DNA from: CAYWXK01 sp964462515
GTDB taxonomy: Bacteria > Planctomycetota > Phycisphaerae > Sedimentisphaerales > Anaerobacaceae
Assembly: GCA_964462515.1 (NCBI GenBank)
Contig: CAYWXK010000012.1
Span: 1 to 64,000 of the forward strand
DNA: 64,000 nucleotides
Reading direction: 5' to 3'
Part shown: in pieces, positions 41,055-48,797 of the stretch
Layout: every line of letters starts with the position of its first letter
Numbering within the stretch: position 1 is the stretch's first letter
The notes under the pieces: generated by a model
Databases searched by the model: none
The model's input: the letters and a program-made list of their open reading frames with translations, nothing else
What the model was told of the DNA's origin: nothing
Position numbers and translations under genes: made by a program

Positions 41055-42425
41055 ATGGCAGAACATTTTGACATCGTCGTAATAGGCGCCGGCCCAGGCG
41101 GCTTCAGAGCCGCCCGCAGATGCGCACAAAAAGGCGCCTCCGTAGCTGTAATTGAAAAAGAGTTTGTCGGCGGAACCTGTCTTAACTGGGGCTGCATCCC
41201 CTCAAAAGCTTTGCTCGCATCCGCCCAGGTCCTCCTTTCTGCCAAACAGGCATCGCAGATAGGAATCGACATCGCCTCCGCCACCCCAAACTGGCCTAAA
41301 ATCCAGGAAAGAAAAGACGCAATCGTATCTGGCTTCCGTAAAGGTATGATGGCTACAGCACAGGCAAGCAAAATGAAACTAATTTATGGCTGTGCCACAG
41401 TTACCGCACCAAATAAAATCCAGGTCAAGACCGATAGCCAGACAATCGACCTTCAAGCCGACAAAATTATCCTCGCGACCGGTTCCGAACCAATCCAACT
41501 GCCAAACATTCCTTTCGATGGCCAGATTGTCATTACAAGCAAAGAAGCCCTGTCGCTACCTCAAATACCGAAATCCATCGTAATCATCGGCGGCGGCGTA
41601 ATCGGCTGCGAAATGGCCTGCGTCTATGGCGCTATGGGGACAAAAGTAACTATTGTCGAGGCACTTTCTCGACTAATCCCAAAAGAAGATGAATGGGTCG
41701 GCCGACTATTAGAACGTGAATTCAAAAAAATCGGCATCGACTCCATCGTTGGTCAGAAAGTTACCTCGGTCGATAAAACAACCGCCCCAGCAAATATAAC
41801 CCTTGAAAATGGCCAGATAATCCCTGCCGAAAAAATCTTAGTCTGCGTCGGTCGAAAACCTCTCATAGATAAAGAAACTATCGAAACCCTGAAATTAAAA
41901 ACCAACGGCCCCGCAATTTCAGTAAATGATAAGCTCGAAACCAACGCTCCCGGCGTATATGCCCTCGGTGATTTAGTCGGCACAACATTCTTGGCTCACG
42001 GCGCCATTGCCGAAGCAGAAGTAGCCGCAGTCAACGCTACTGGCGGCAGCGAAACAATGTTCTACTACTATCTTATCCCTCGCGTCACTTTCACATTCCC
42101 CGAAGTCGCCTCAGTCGGCAAATCTGAAGAGCTTTGCAAATCCCAGGGCATCGATGTTACCATTGGCAAAGGTTTCTTCAAAGCCAATGGCAGAAGCGTT
42201 GCGCACAATCAAACAACAGGCCAGATAAGGGTCATCCGCGATACTTCAACAAATAAAATTATTGGAATTACAATGGTCGGTGACATCGTTACGGAATTTG
42301 CCGCGATGGCGCGTGCTTTGATAGGCACAACCGAAAAAATTGCCAATATAACATTTCCGCATCCAACCGTTTCCGAAACGCTCAAGGAAGCAGTTGAAGA
42401 CGCCTTCGTCCTACAAAGAAGTTAG
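41055..42425 (+). CDS. lpdA: Dihydrolipoyl dehydrogenase (E3)
   Basis: 456 residues. FAD motif V-V-I-G-A-G-P-G-G at 8-16, the redox disulfide G-G-T-C42-L-N-W-G-C47-I-P-S-K, the central NAD-binding I-I-G-G-G-V-I-G-C-E, and the C-terminal H-P-T-V-S-E-T-L-K-E-A active-site His-Glu pair are all present. It reoxidises dihydrolipoamide of the 2-oxoacid dehydrogenase or glycine cleavage complexes with NAD. The lipoate genes lipB-lipA lie about 1.3 kb downstream, which fits a shared theme though they are not one operon. Confidence 0.96.
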   Translation: MAEHFDIVVIGAGPGGFRAARRCAQKGASVAVIEKEFVGGTCLNWGCIPSKALLASAQVLLSAKQASQIGIDIASATPNWPKIQERKDAIVSGFRKGMMATAQASKMKLIYGCATVTAPNKIQVKTDSQTIDLQADKIILATGSEPIQLPNIPFDGQIVITSKEALSLPQIPKSIVIIGGGVIGCEMACVYGAMGTKVTIVEALSRLIPKEDEWVGRLLEREFKKIGIDSIVGQKVTSVDKTTAPANITLENGQIIPAEKILVCVGRKPLIDKETIETLKLKTNGPAISVNDKLETNAPGVYALGDLVGTTFLAHGAIAEAEVAAVNATGGSETMFYYYLIPRVTFTFPEVASVGKSEELCKSQGIDVTIGKGFFKANGRSVAHNQTTGQIRVIRDTSTNKIIGITMVGDIVTEFAAMARALIGTTEKIANITFPHPTVSETLKEAVEDAFVLQRS

Positions 42426-42477
42426 ACACAGATTTACACCGATTAACACTGACTAAAAAAGAATAAAAATCTGCTCT
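42426..42477. repeat. 'CACAGATTTACACCGATTAA' type element
   Basis: A short dispersed phrase repeat directly after the lpdA stop; relatives are at 18259-18292. It separates two convergent genes and has no strong terminator stem. Confidence 0.45.
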
Positions 42478-42732
42478 TCAACTTACAACTTCTTTCTTCA
42501 GCCGCCGCAGTTTCCTGATTCGGTCGCGGTCGTCCTCGGTCACTTGCCTTCTGAACCAGAGCATCACATCGATCAACTGATTGACTTCATGAAGATTCGG
42601 CTGTTTTCTGCCGGCAATTATCCTGTCGGCGCTCCATCTTGCAGCCTGTTGTGTGAGGATGATACCAATCGCAACTGGTGCCGAAAACGCCGCTATGAAT
42701 CCAGCCAGCAAAACTAAAAACTCCTGCCACAT
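42478..42732 (-). CDS. Small membrane protein with cytoplasmic basic tail
   Basis: 84 residues from the ATG at 42732, chosen because GGAGG lies eight bases before it. The frame is open up to 42846, but that part contains a dispersed repeat element. One hydrophobic, Ala-rich span (about residues 3-27) is followed by a polar region rich in Arg and Asp (D-D-R-D-R-I-R-K-L-R-R-L-K-K near the end). I do not recognise the family. Confidence 0.5.
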   Translation of the reverse strand: MWQEFLVLLAGFIAAFSAPVAIGIILTQQAARWSADRIIAGRKQPNLHEVNQLIDVMLWFRRQVTEDDRDRIRKLRRLKKEVVS

Positions 42733-43166
42733 CCTTGCATCCTCCAATGACAAAAACGACTCCATCCAATTCCCTAACAACGCCAGCTCCAGGTCACTGG
42801 CAATTTGAGAGTGATTGTCATTCCGCCCACTCTTAGCGGGACACAAAACCCAACCTACTCAATGGCCTTATAATATCACAAGACAATCGTTTTGCAAGCA
42901 TAAAATCCAGCTAAAAGCAGATTTTTTCTGCTGGCGCACGTCTAACATGGGTTTTTCAAAACCACAGTATAAACGCAGAATAGTAGGTTATCAGGAAATC
43001 TGGTTATCAGGTAGCAAGACATCAGTTTATTAGGTGACAGGATAGCGGGAGAATAGCGAATTAGAAGATTAGAGAATGAGCGAATTAGTTGATTAGGGCT
43101 GTGGGTGCTAAACTTGCGGCCTTTTTTGTTTATCTATATGAACACACAGCGAAGTAAAAGGGCGTA
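42733..43166. other. Repeat-rich intergenic region
   Basis: 434 bases with no gene I can support. It holds a 'GTCATTCCGCCCACTCTTAG' element (42813-42840) and, at about 42985-43095, phrases such as GGTTATCAGGAAATCTGGTT and GCGAATTAGAAGATTAGAG in near-tandem style. The left end is the possible upstream extension of the small membrane protein. Confidence 0.4.
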
Positions 43167-43397
43167 TTACTTTTCCAGATAGCTATTATACTCCTCAAGT
43201 GTGATTTCTATCTCTCGCAGAATTTCTCTGATTAAGGGACGGGCCAACATTCTGCCCTTGTGGTACGGAACTGTAGTAACTCGTCCGTCAGGATGTCTGT
43301 AAAAAGCGTGGATTCCCTTCTGGCGCATCTTTTCAAAACCCAATCGCAACAGCAATTTCTCCATCCGCCTGGCATCGACAAGCTTTAGCTTGCTCAA
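43167..43397 (-). CDS. hicA: HicA-family mRNA interferase toxin (second locus)
   Basis: 76 residues: M-E-K-L-L-L-R-L-G-F-E at about 12-22, R-Q-K-G-I-H-A-F-Y-R-H-P-D-G-R (the G-S-H position reads G-I-H), T-V-P-Y-H-K-G and the terminal E-I-T-L-E-E-Y helix. It starts with TTG that overlaps the hicB stop (TTGA), four bases, so it is translationally coupled. It is only distantly similar to the HicA at 9982-10209, so the two loci were gained separately rather than by local duplication. Confidence 0.88.
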   Translation of the reverse strand: MSKLKLVDARRMEKLLLRLGFEKMRQKGIHAFYRHPDGRVTTVPYHKGRMLARPLIREILREIEITLEEYNSYLEK

Positions 43398-43615
43398 CCC
43401 ATCACCTCAAGCTGCTGGATTCCCACAAACTCCGGTATCTGCTTTCTGGCCTCCTCGTCCATCTCTTCCAGACACAGCTCGACCACTTCTTTCAGATTCT
43501 TTTGAAGTTCATCCAGAGTTTCCGCCTGCGTATGCGCTCCCGGAATTCCGGGAACAATCGCCACATAAAGACCTGTTTCGGGGTCTTTTTCAATATATCC
43601 GGTTATTTTATACAT
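43394..43615 (-). CDS. hicB: HicB-family antitoxin (second locus)
   Basis: 73 residues from the ATG at 43615, which has GAGG at the right distance; an upstream alternative start would add seven residues. The short HicB domain is plain: Y-I-E-K-D-P-E-T-G-L-Y-V-A-I-V-P-G-I-P-G at about 7-26, then H-T-Q-A-E-T-L-D-E-L-Q-K-N-L and C-L-E-E. It inhibits the toxin of the overlapping downstream gene. Its promoter is at 43665-43693. Confidence 0.9.
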   Translation of the reverse strand: MYKITGYIEKDPETGLYVAIVPGIPGAHTQAETLDELQKNLKEVVELCLEEMDEEARKQIPEFVGIQQLEVMG

Positions 43616-43664
43616 CGTATTATCCTCAATCTGCAAAGACCGTACTAAACTTATACTCGTTTCA

Positions 43665-43693
43665 ATAATACCAGATTATCTATCTGAGGTCAA
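43665..43693 (-). promoter_or_regulatory. Promoter of the second hicBA
   Basis: On the minus strand TTGACC, 17 bases, TATTAT. A loose inverted repeat (CCAGATTATCTATCTG, about 43671-43686) lies in the spacer and may be an operator for HicB. Confidence 0.55.
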
Positions 43694-43804
43694 TAATAGC
43701 TTTATTTTTGTTTGTCTGTGGGTAACTTATTCATTAATATTCAGCCGGCGGATTTCGGTAAGATCAATCGAACTATTTTACCGCCGGTTAACGCAATACG
43801 AAAT

Positions 43805-44566
43805 ATGGCTGAAAAAATCGAAACCTGGAGCGAAGCGCAAGTCCTGAACGAAGTCGAAGGATCCAAATCGACAATCGGCAATGCTTTGCGCATTGTCGAT
43901 TGTGGCCTCGCCGATTACCGGCAGGTTCTTAACCAACAGCACCAGTTGCACGAAGAAAGACGGCAGGACATAATACCAGATACGATTCTGATTGTCGAGC
44001 ACCCCCCCGTCATAACCCTCGGCGCCCGCCAGAGTGCAAACAAACTACTTACCAGTAAAGAAGGACTTCTGCAAAAAGGTATCGAAGTTGTCCCTGTCCG
44101 AAGAGGCGGCGGCACAACCGCCCACAACCCAGGCCAGTTAGTCTTCTATCCAATTCTGAAGCTGCGAGAACTTGGCTTTAGCATCAACGAATACATCAGA
44201 AAATTGGAAACAATAGGAACGGAGCTTCTCGAACAATTAGGCGTCCGCAGCGAAAGGTTAAAAGGCCTCCCCGGCCTCTGGATTATGGATGGAAAACGAG
44301 CCACGAGCGATGAGCGACGAGCCACGAAAAAAATCGCCTCCATCGGCATTCGCGTCTCAAAAGGCGTAACCTATCACGGTATGGCCATAAATATAAATAA
44401 TGACCTTAGCATCTTTGATTTGTTTGTCCCCTGCGGCCTTGATGGCGTCCAGATGACCTCCGTCCTGAAAGAAACCAGCAAGAAAAAGTCGATGGATGAT
44501 GTCAAGAAAAAGTTGACCGTGCTACTCATAAACCATTTCTCCGGAAGCATAAATAATGAATCGTGA
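43805..44566 (+). CDS. lipB: Octanoyl-(acyl-carrier-protein) transferase LipB with repeat-derived inserts
   Basis: 253 residues from the first ATG (43805); a TTG at 43712 would make 284. Neither has a clear ribosome site. The core is normal: V-E-H-P-P-V-I-T-L-G-A-R, R-R-G-G-G-T-T-A-H-N-P-G-Q-L, the catalytic Lys in K-K-I-A-S-I-G-I-R-V, V-T-Y-H-G and the catalytic Cys in V-P-C-G-L. It moves octanoyl from ACP to lipoyl domains. Two parts are foreign: the N-terminal E-T-W-S-E-A-Q-V-L-N-E-V-E-G (43826-43863) and R-A-T-S-D-E-R-R-A-T (44297-44328) just before the catalytic Lys. Both come from dispersed repeat families. lipA overlaps its end by 11 bases. Confidence 0.9.
   Translation: MAEKIETWSEAQVLNEVEGSKSTIGNALRIVDCGLADYRQVLNQQHQLHEERRQDIIPDTILIVEHPPVITLGARQSANKLLTSKEGLLQKGIEVVPVRRGGGTTAHNPGQLVFYPILKLRELGFSINEYIRKLETIGTELLEQLGVRSERLKGLPGLWIMDGKRATSDERRATKKIASIGIRVSKGVTYHGMAININNDLSIFDLFVPCGLDGVQMTSVLKETSKKKSMDDVKKKLTVLLINHFSGSINNES
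44297..44328. repeat. 'CGAGCGATGAGCGACGAG' microrepeat inside lipB
   Basis: A near-tandem run of ACGAGC/GCGACG units read in frame. A second block of the same family is in lipA at 44576-44607. Confidence 0.65.
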
Positions 44567-45452
44567 ATCGAACTGCGAATCACGAGCGACGAGAGACGAG
44601 CGACGAAGACTGCCCTCCTGGCTGCACAGACCTTTACCAGCCAATAAGACCTACCTTCACACCGAGCAGGTTCTAAGCTCTTTGGGATTGCAAACAATAT
44701 GTAATAACGCAAACTGCCCAAACCGGGGCGAGTGCTGGTCAAGAGGCACTGCAACCGTCCTGATTCTGGGTAATGTTTGCACTCGGCATTGCGGATTCTG
44801 CTCCGTTGCAACCGGCAAGCCAGCCCCGCCCGACCCTGCCGAACCACAACGCTTAGCACAGTTCGCAAAGCAGCTTGCCCTCAAATACCTGGTAATCACC
44901 AGCGTCAATCGCGATGACCTGCCCGATGGCGGCGCAACGCACTTTCGCAACTGCATCAATACAGTTCGGCAACAGTGCCCTGGTATAAAATTTGAGATAC
45001 TAACTCCCGATTTTAGAAACTGCCAGGCTCAGGCCCTCCAGATACTGCGAGATGCTCTGCCTTTTGTGTTTGCTCACAATGTTGAAACCGTTCCGTCTCT
45101 GTATCCTCTCGCCAGAGCCGGCGGAAACTACAATCGCTCCCTGAACCTGCTCAAAATGGCCAAAGCATATTATGGCAATATCCCGACAAAATCATCCATT
45201 ATGCTCGGCCTGGGAGAAACAGATGCCGAAGTCGAGCAGGTCTTACAGGATTTACACAGCGTCGGCTGCGACAGAATCACAATCGGCCAATATCTGAAAC
45301 CTTCGAAAAATTCCCTCGATGTCGTCGAATATATCCACCCTGCGAAATTCGATTGGTGGAAGCAGAGAGCATTCCACTTAGGATTCTCTTGGGTTATGTC
45401 TTCACCCTTCGCCCGCAGCTCTTATTTTGCCGAACAACAGACCTTGTTATAG
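44556..45452 (+). CDS. lipA: Lipoyl synthase (radical SAM)
   Basis: 298 residues. The auxiliary cluster ligands are in C-N-N-A-N-C-P-N-R-G-E-C (C-x4-C-x5-C), and the radical-SAM triad is C-T-R-H-C-G-F-C (C-x3-C-x2-C). Later motifs V-I-T-S-V-N-R-D-D-L and the C-terminal R-S-S-Y with its conserved Ser ligand are all in place. It inserts two sulfurs into the octanoyl group made available by LipB. The first 20 residues (N-R-E-S-N-C-E-S-R-A-T-R-D-E-R-R) are encoded by the same microrepeat as the insert in lipB, so the true family start is at R-L-P-S-W-L. It overlaps lipB by 11 bases. Confidence 0.95.
   Translation: MNRESNCESRATRDERRRLPSWLHRPLPANKTYLHTEQVLSSLGLQTICNNANCPNRGECWSRGTATVLILGNVCTRHCGFCSVATGKPAPPDPAEPQRLAQFAKQLALKYLVITSVNRDDLPDGGATHFRNCINTVRQQCPGIKFEILTPDFRNCQAQALQILRDALPFVFAHNVETVPSLYPLARAGGNYNRSLNLLKMAKAYYGNIPTKSSIMLGLGETDAEVEQVLQDLHSVGCDRITIGQYLKPSKNSLDVVEYIHPAKFDWWKQRAFHLGFSWVMSSPFARSSYFAEQQTLL
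44576..44607. repeat. 'CGAGCGACGAGAGACGAG' microrepeat at the start of lipA
   Basis: Same family as 44297-44328. It supplies part of the N-terminal extension of LipA. Confidence 0.65.
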
Positions 45453-45530
45453 CAGCCTCAGTCCTGCCAAATTCGCTCTTATCGGACAAAAAAATTTCGC
45501 AAGATTTCTAACATTGTTTAGCTTGCCGGC

Positions 45531-45558
45531 TTGCTCATCTCTAAAACTGTGCTATACT
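45531..45558 (+). promoter_or_regulatory. Promoter of PilX-like gene 1
   Basis: TTGCTC, 16 bases, TATACT; the ATG for the product is at about 45608 (after AGGAAG) with an upstream alternative at 45581. Confidence 0.5.
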
Positions 45559-45580
45559 TTAATTACCAAATCAGCAAAAA

Positions 45581-46999
45581 TTGGGGGTTGTTTCAGGAAG
45601 CAAAAGAATGAAATCTGTAAAAAGACCGCTGCGCCCATACTATCGCGGCACAGTGCTCATTATCTCTATGATATTTGTGCTTATATTCTCCGCCCTGGCT
45701 GTCAGTATGGCAACCATTTCTGGCGCGAACATACAAATAGCCCAAAATCAGCGCAACGCTAACGATGCAAGGAGCTGCGCTCAATCCGGACAGGAGAGTA
45801 TCCGCTTCTGGATAAGCCGCCTCTCCATACCCGGAACCACCGCACCAGACCAGAGATTCTATCAAATCTCAAATTCGCTCCAGAATGAGCTGACAGCCAG
45901 CGGCGTTACTAATATCGCCGCCTACTACGACGGCTCATCAATAACAATCCCGGCCGTCACTCTGGATTCAGCTAAGAGCCAGAGTTTCTCTGCGCTCATT
46001 TTGCAAACCGACTCCGAAACTCTGCGCGTCGATGTCACCGGGGTATATGGCACAATTACGCGAACAATATCGGCCAACTACAAATTCACAACAAGAGCAC
46101 ACACAGTTTTTGACTTCGGAGTCGCAACCAAAGGACCTCTATCTTTGAGCGGCAACGTGGAAATCGAAACCGTCAACGTAGCCGTCGGTGCAGGCGTCTA
46201 TATTGAAAGTCAAAACTCAAGTTTGGCGCTATCGATAACGGGCAACTCACAAATAGCCAGAGACGTCGGTATTGTCAACCATATCGCGAATGTCTATCTG
46301 CAGGGTGCAAAGGCAGGGATAGGCGGCCAAACAGGCCAGGCTGCTATCGATAATCACGTCTCTTTCGGCAGCTCACCAACAGAGTTCCCTGCACCTAACC
46401 CAGGCTATTTTGAGCCTTATCCCACAAGCATCGTCAATTCTACAACCGATACAAGCGATGTTACTCTTGACAATGTTCGAATAGTAGCAGGCACAAACCC
46501 AACCTTCTCAGGCCAGGTCGCCTTAAGAGGCATTGTCTTTATCGAAGCACCAAATATCGTTAGTTTCCAGGGAAATACAACGATAACCGGCCTTATTATC
46601 ACAAATGGAGACGCCGAGGACGACTCCGGCACAAACCAGATAATTTTTTCAGGAAATGTCACCAGCTACCCTGTCACCCAGCTTCCTGACCAGGAGCAAT
46701 TCGCCGCAATTAAAAACCAGACAGGCACTTTTCTTATGGCTCCGGGCTTTGCCGCATCGTTCAGCGGGAACTTTCATACCCTCAATGGCGTCATAGCTGC
46801 CAATGGAATCACCTTTCACGGCAATGCCGGGGGAACAGTCAGCGGCTCAGTCATAAACTACGCCGAAACACAAATGGAAATGACCGGCAACAGCGACATT
46901 CTCATCTACCCTTCCGGCACAACCAATATGCCGGCCGGCTTTGCACCCAAAATCATACTCCAATACGACCCTTCCTCGTATTCAGAAATTGCATTTTGA
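45581..46999 (+). CDS. PilX-like surface/pilus-associated protein 1
   Basis: 472 residues as drawn; the ATG at about 45608, after AGGAAGCAAAAGA, is the likelier start (463 residues). After a basic start comes R-G-T-V-L-I-I-S-M-I-F-V-L-I-F-S-A-L-A-V-S-M-A, the N-terminal helix of PilX-type minor pilins, followed by the usual A-R-S-C-A-Q-S-G-Q-E helix. The rest is a beta-rich repeat region with G-N-V/G-N-S steps that suggests a beta-helix. The protein ends in Q-Y-D-P-S-S-Y-S-E-I-A-F. It is the first of three paralogues in tandem, each with its own promoter. The role is inferred: an exported, membrane-anchored surface protein. Confidence 0.75.
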   Translation: MGVVSGSKRMKSVKRPLRPYYRGTVLIISMIFVLIFSALAVSMATISGANIQIAQNQRNANDARSCAQSGQESIRFWISRLSIPGTTAPDQRFYQISNSLQNELTASGVTNIAAYYDGSSITIPAVTLDSAKSQSFSALILQTDSETLRVDVTGVYGTITRTISANYKFTTRAHTVFDFGVATKGPLSLSGNVEIETVNVAVGAGVYIESQNSSLALSITGNSQIARDVGIVNHIANVYLQGAKAGIGGQTGQAAIDNHVSFGSSPTEFPAPNPGYFEPYPTSIVNSTTDTSDVTLDNVRIVAGTNPTFSGQVALRGIVFIEAPNIVSFQGNTTITGLIITNGDAEDDSGTNQIIFSGNVTSYPVTQLPDQEQFAAIKNQTGTFLMAPGFAASFSGNFHTLNGVIAANGITFHGNAGGTVSGSVINYAETQMEMTGNSDILIYPSGTTNMPAGFAPKIILQYDPSSYSEIAF

Positions 47000-47201
47000 C
47001 CTTCGTTAGTTGTAGTAGCCATTCTCGCCAGAAGATTCGCCGGCTGCCTTGCTTCCGCAGCGAATCCTTTTTCTTATCGAACATCAAAACAAATATGCGC
47101 ACATTTTGCACCTGCGCAGCGTATTTCTTATATTTTATTTGGAACTGATAGAAGCTACTAAAATTCATTTCAACTGGGGTATATCTCGTGGGGAGAAAAT
47201 G
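47000..47201 (+). repeat. Duplicated spacer/leader, copy 1
   Basis: About 200 bases from directly after the stop of PilX-like gene 1 to the start of gene 2. The same sequence, clearly homologous along its whole length with small indels, occurs at 48594-48797 between genes 2 and 3. It includes the promoter, a leader with AAAATTCATTTCAACTGGGG and the ribosome site GGGGAGAAA. Confidence 0.8.
47106..47134 (+). promoter_or_regulatory. Promoter of PilX-like gene 2
   Basis: TTGCAC, 17 bases, TATATT, within the duplicated leader; the leader is about 60 bases. Confidence 0.6.
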
Positions 47202-48593
47202 ACGCCTATAAAACAGTTCGTTCACTCAAAACGACGTGGTAGTACCATTTTGATTTCAATGATGTTCATAATCGTGGTTTCCGCTCTTGCTGTCTCTATG
47301 GCCACGCTTTCCGGCACCAACGCCCTAATCGCTGACAATCAGTGCAAAGTCGATGGCGCAAGAGCCTCCGCAGAATCCGGACTTCAGATTACCCGCTACT
47401 GGTTAAATCGCGTATCTATACCCGGGACCACGCCCACAAACCAGCGATTTCAGCAAGTTGCAAATTCCCTCCAATACTCTCTGGCAGCCAGCGGTATTAC
47501 TAACGTCACTGCCTGCTACAATGGCGCAACTATAACAATTCCTACTGTTACCTTAAATTCGGCCAAACAGCAAAACTTCTCTGCCGTCATCACACAGCTC
47601 AACACCGATACACTACAACTGGATGTTACTGGTGTGTATGGCCCATTAAGACGGACAATAAGAACTAATTATAACTTCGGCACAAGGTCTAATTCGGTCT
47701 TTGACTTCGGCGTAGCAACTAAAGGACCTCTTTTTTTAACAGGAAATGTAGATATCGAAGGTACTAATGTCTCTGTGGAAGCAAGTGTATATATCGAGAG
47801 TAACAATTCTAATCTCGCACTTTCTATCATAGGCAATTCCCACATAGCAGGTGATGTCAGTATTGTCAATCCTATTGCTAATGTGCTTCTCCAAGGAGGA
47901 CAGGCCGGAATAGGCGGCGAAACAGGACAGTCTTCCATACAAAATCACGTCCATTTCGGCGTCCCGCCAACAAGCTTCCCGACCCCTAATCCCAACGCAT
48001 TCAGACATTATGCTACCAACATCGTCGATTCCACAACTCCTACTTCCTCCGGTGCAACATTCGAGAATGTCCGAATCGTTGCCAGCACCAATCCCACTTT
48101 CTCAGGCCACGTTACCTTAAAAGGCATCACATTCATTGAAACGCCAAACATTGTGACTTTCACAGGAACCACAGACGTAATCGGCCTCATTGTCGGCGAC
48201 GGTGACCTGAACGACAATTCCAACACAAATCAAGTCATCTTCCAGGGCAATGTATATAGCCAGCCTGTTACTAACCTGCCCAACGAAGAAAAATTCGCAG
48301 GTATCAGAACCCAAACCGGAACATTCTTGATGGCCCCAGGCTTCGGGCTTTCTTTCGGCGGCAATTTCCACACCCTTAACGGTGTCATAGCCGGCAACGG
48401 TGTTACCTTCTTCGGAAATGCCGGCGGTACAGTCAATGGTTCAATAATCAATTACTCTGACGAAACAATGACCCTCTCAGGCAACAGCGACCTCTACTTC
48501 AACCGCTCAGGCACAAGCTCAGTGCCCGCAGGATTTGTGCCGGAAATAGTCCTTCAATACGACCCTTGCTCTTATTCTGAAATTACATTTTGA
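47199..48593 (+). CDS. PilX-like surface/pilus-associated protein 2
   Basis: 464 residues from the ATG at 47199 (GGGGAGAAA before it); the longer open frame to 47049 is only leader. The N-terminal helix reads G-S-T-I-L-I-S-M-M-F-I-I-V-V-S-A-L-A-V-S-M-A. From about residue 60 it is closely similar to protein 1 (V-F-D-F-G-V-A-T-K-G-P-L, A-L-S-I-x-G-N-S-x-I-A, A-G-I-G-G-x-T-G-Q) and ends Q-Y-D-P-C-S-Y-S-E-I-T-F. It is a tandem duplicate of gene 1, together with the promoter region. Confidence 0.75.
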   Translation: MTPIKQFVHSKRRGSTILISMMFIIVVSALAVSMATLSGTNALIADNQCKVDGARASAESGLQITRYWLNRVSIPGTTPTNQRFQQVANSLQYSLAASGITNVTACYNGATITIPTVTLNSAKQQNFSAVITQLNTDTLQLDVTGVYGPLRRTIRTNYNFGTRSNSVFDFGVATKGPLFLTGNVDIEGTNVSVEASVYIESNNSNLALSIIGNSHIAGDVSIVNPIANVLLQGGQAGIGGETGQSSIQNHVHFGVPPTSFPTPNPNAFRHYATNIVDSTTPTSSGATFENVRIVASTNPTFSGHVTLKGITFIETPNIVTFTGTTDVIGLIVGDGDLNDNSNTNQVIFQGNVYSQPVTNLPNEEKFAGIRTQTGTFLMAPGFGLSFGGNFHTLNGVIAGNGVTFFGNAGGTVNGSIINYSDETMTLSGNSDLYFNRSGTSSVPAGFVPEIVLQYDPCSYSEITF

Positions 48594-48797
48594 CCTTCGT
48601 TACTTGTGGTAGCCATTCTCGCCAGAAGATTCGCCGCCTGGCTTGCTTCCGCAGTGACTTCCTCTTTCTTATCGGACATCAAAAACAAATATGCGCACAT
48701 TTTGCAACTATGCTGTGCATTTCTTATAATCTATTTAGAACCGACAGAAGTTACTAAAATTCATTTCAACTGGGGTTTTTCTGGTGGGGAGAAAATG
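48594..48797 (+). repeat. Duplicated spacer/leader, copy 2
   Basis: Homologous to 47000-47201. The -10 has become TATAAT and the -35 TTGCAA; the ribosome site is unchanged. Confidence 0.8.
48702..48730 (+). promoter_or_regulatory. Promoter of PilX-like gene 3
   Basis: TTGCAA, 17 bases, TATAAT: the best sigma70 match among the three PilX-like genes. Confidence 0.65.

Noticed and set aside
47049..47198. Longer N-termini for PilX-like proteins 2 and 3
   Set aside because: The extra frame covers the promoter and leader; both proteins have an ATG with GGGGAGAAA that matches the start of the prepilin-like helix.
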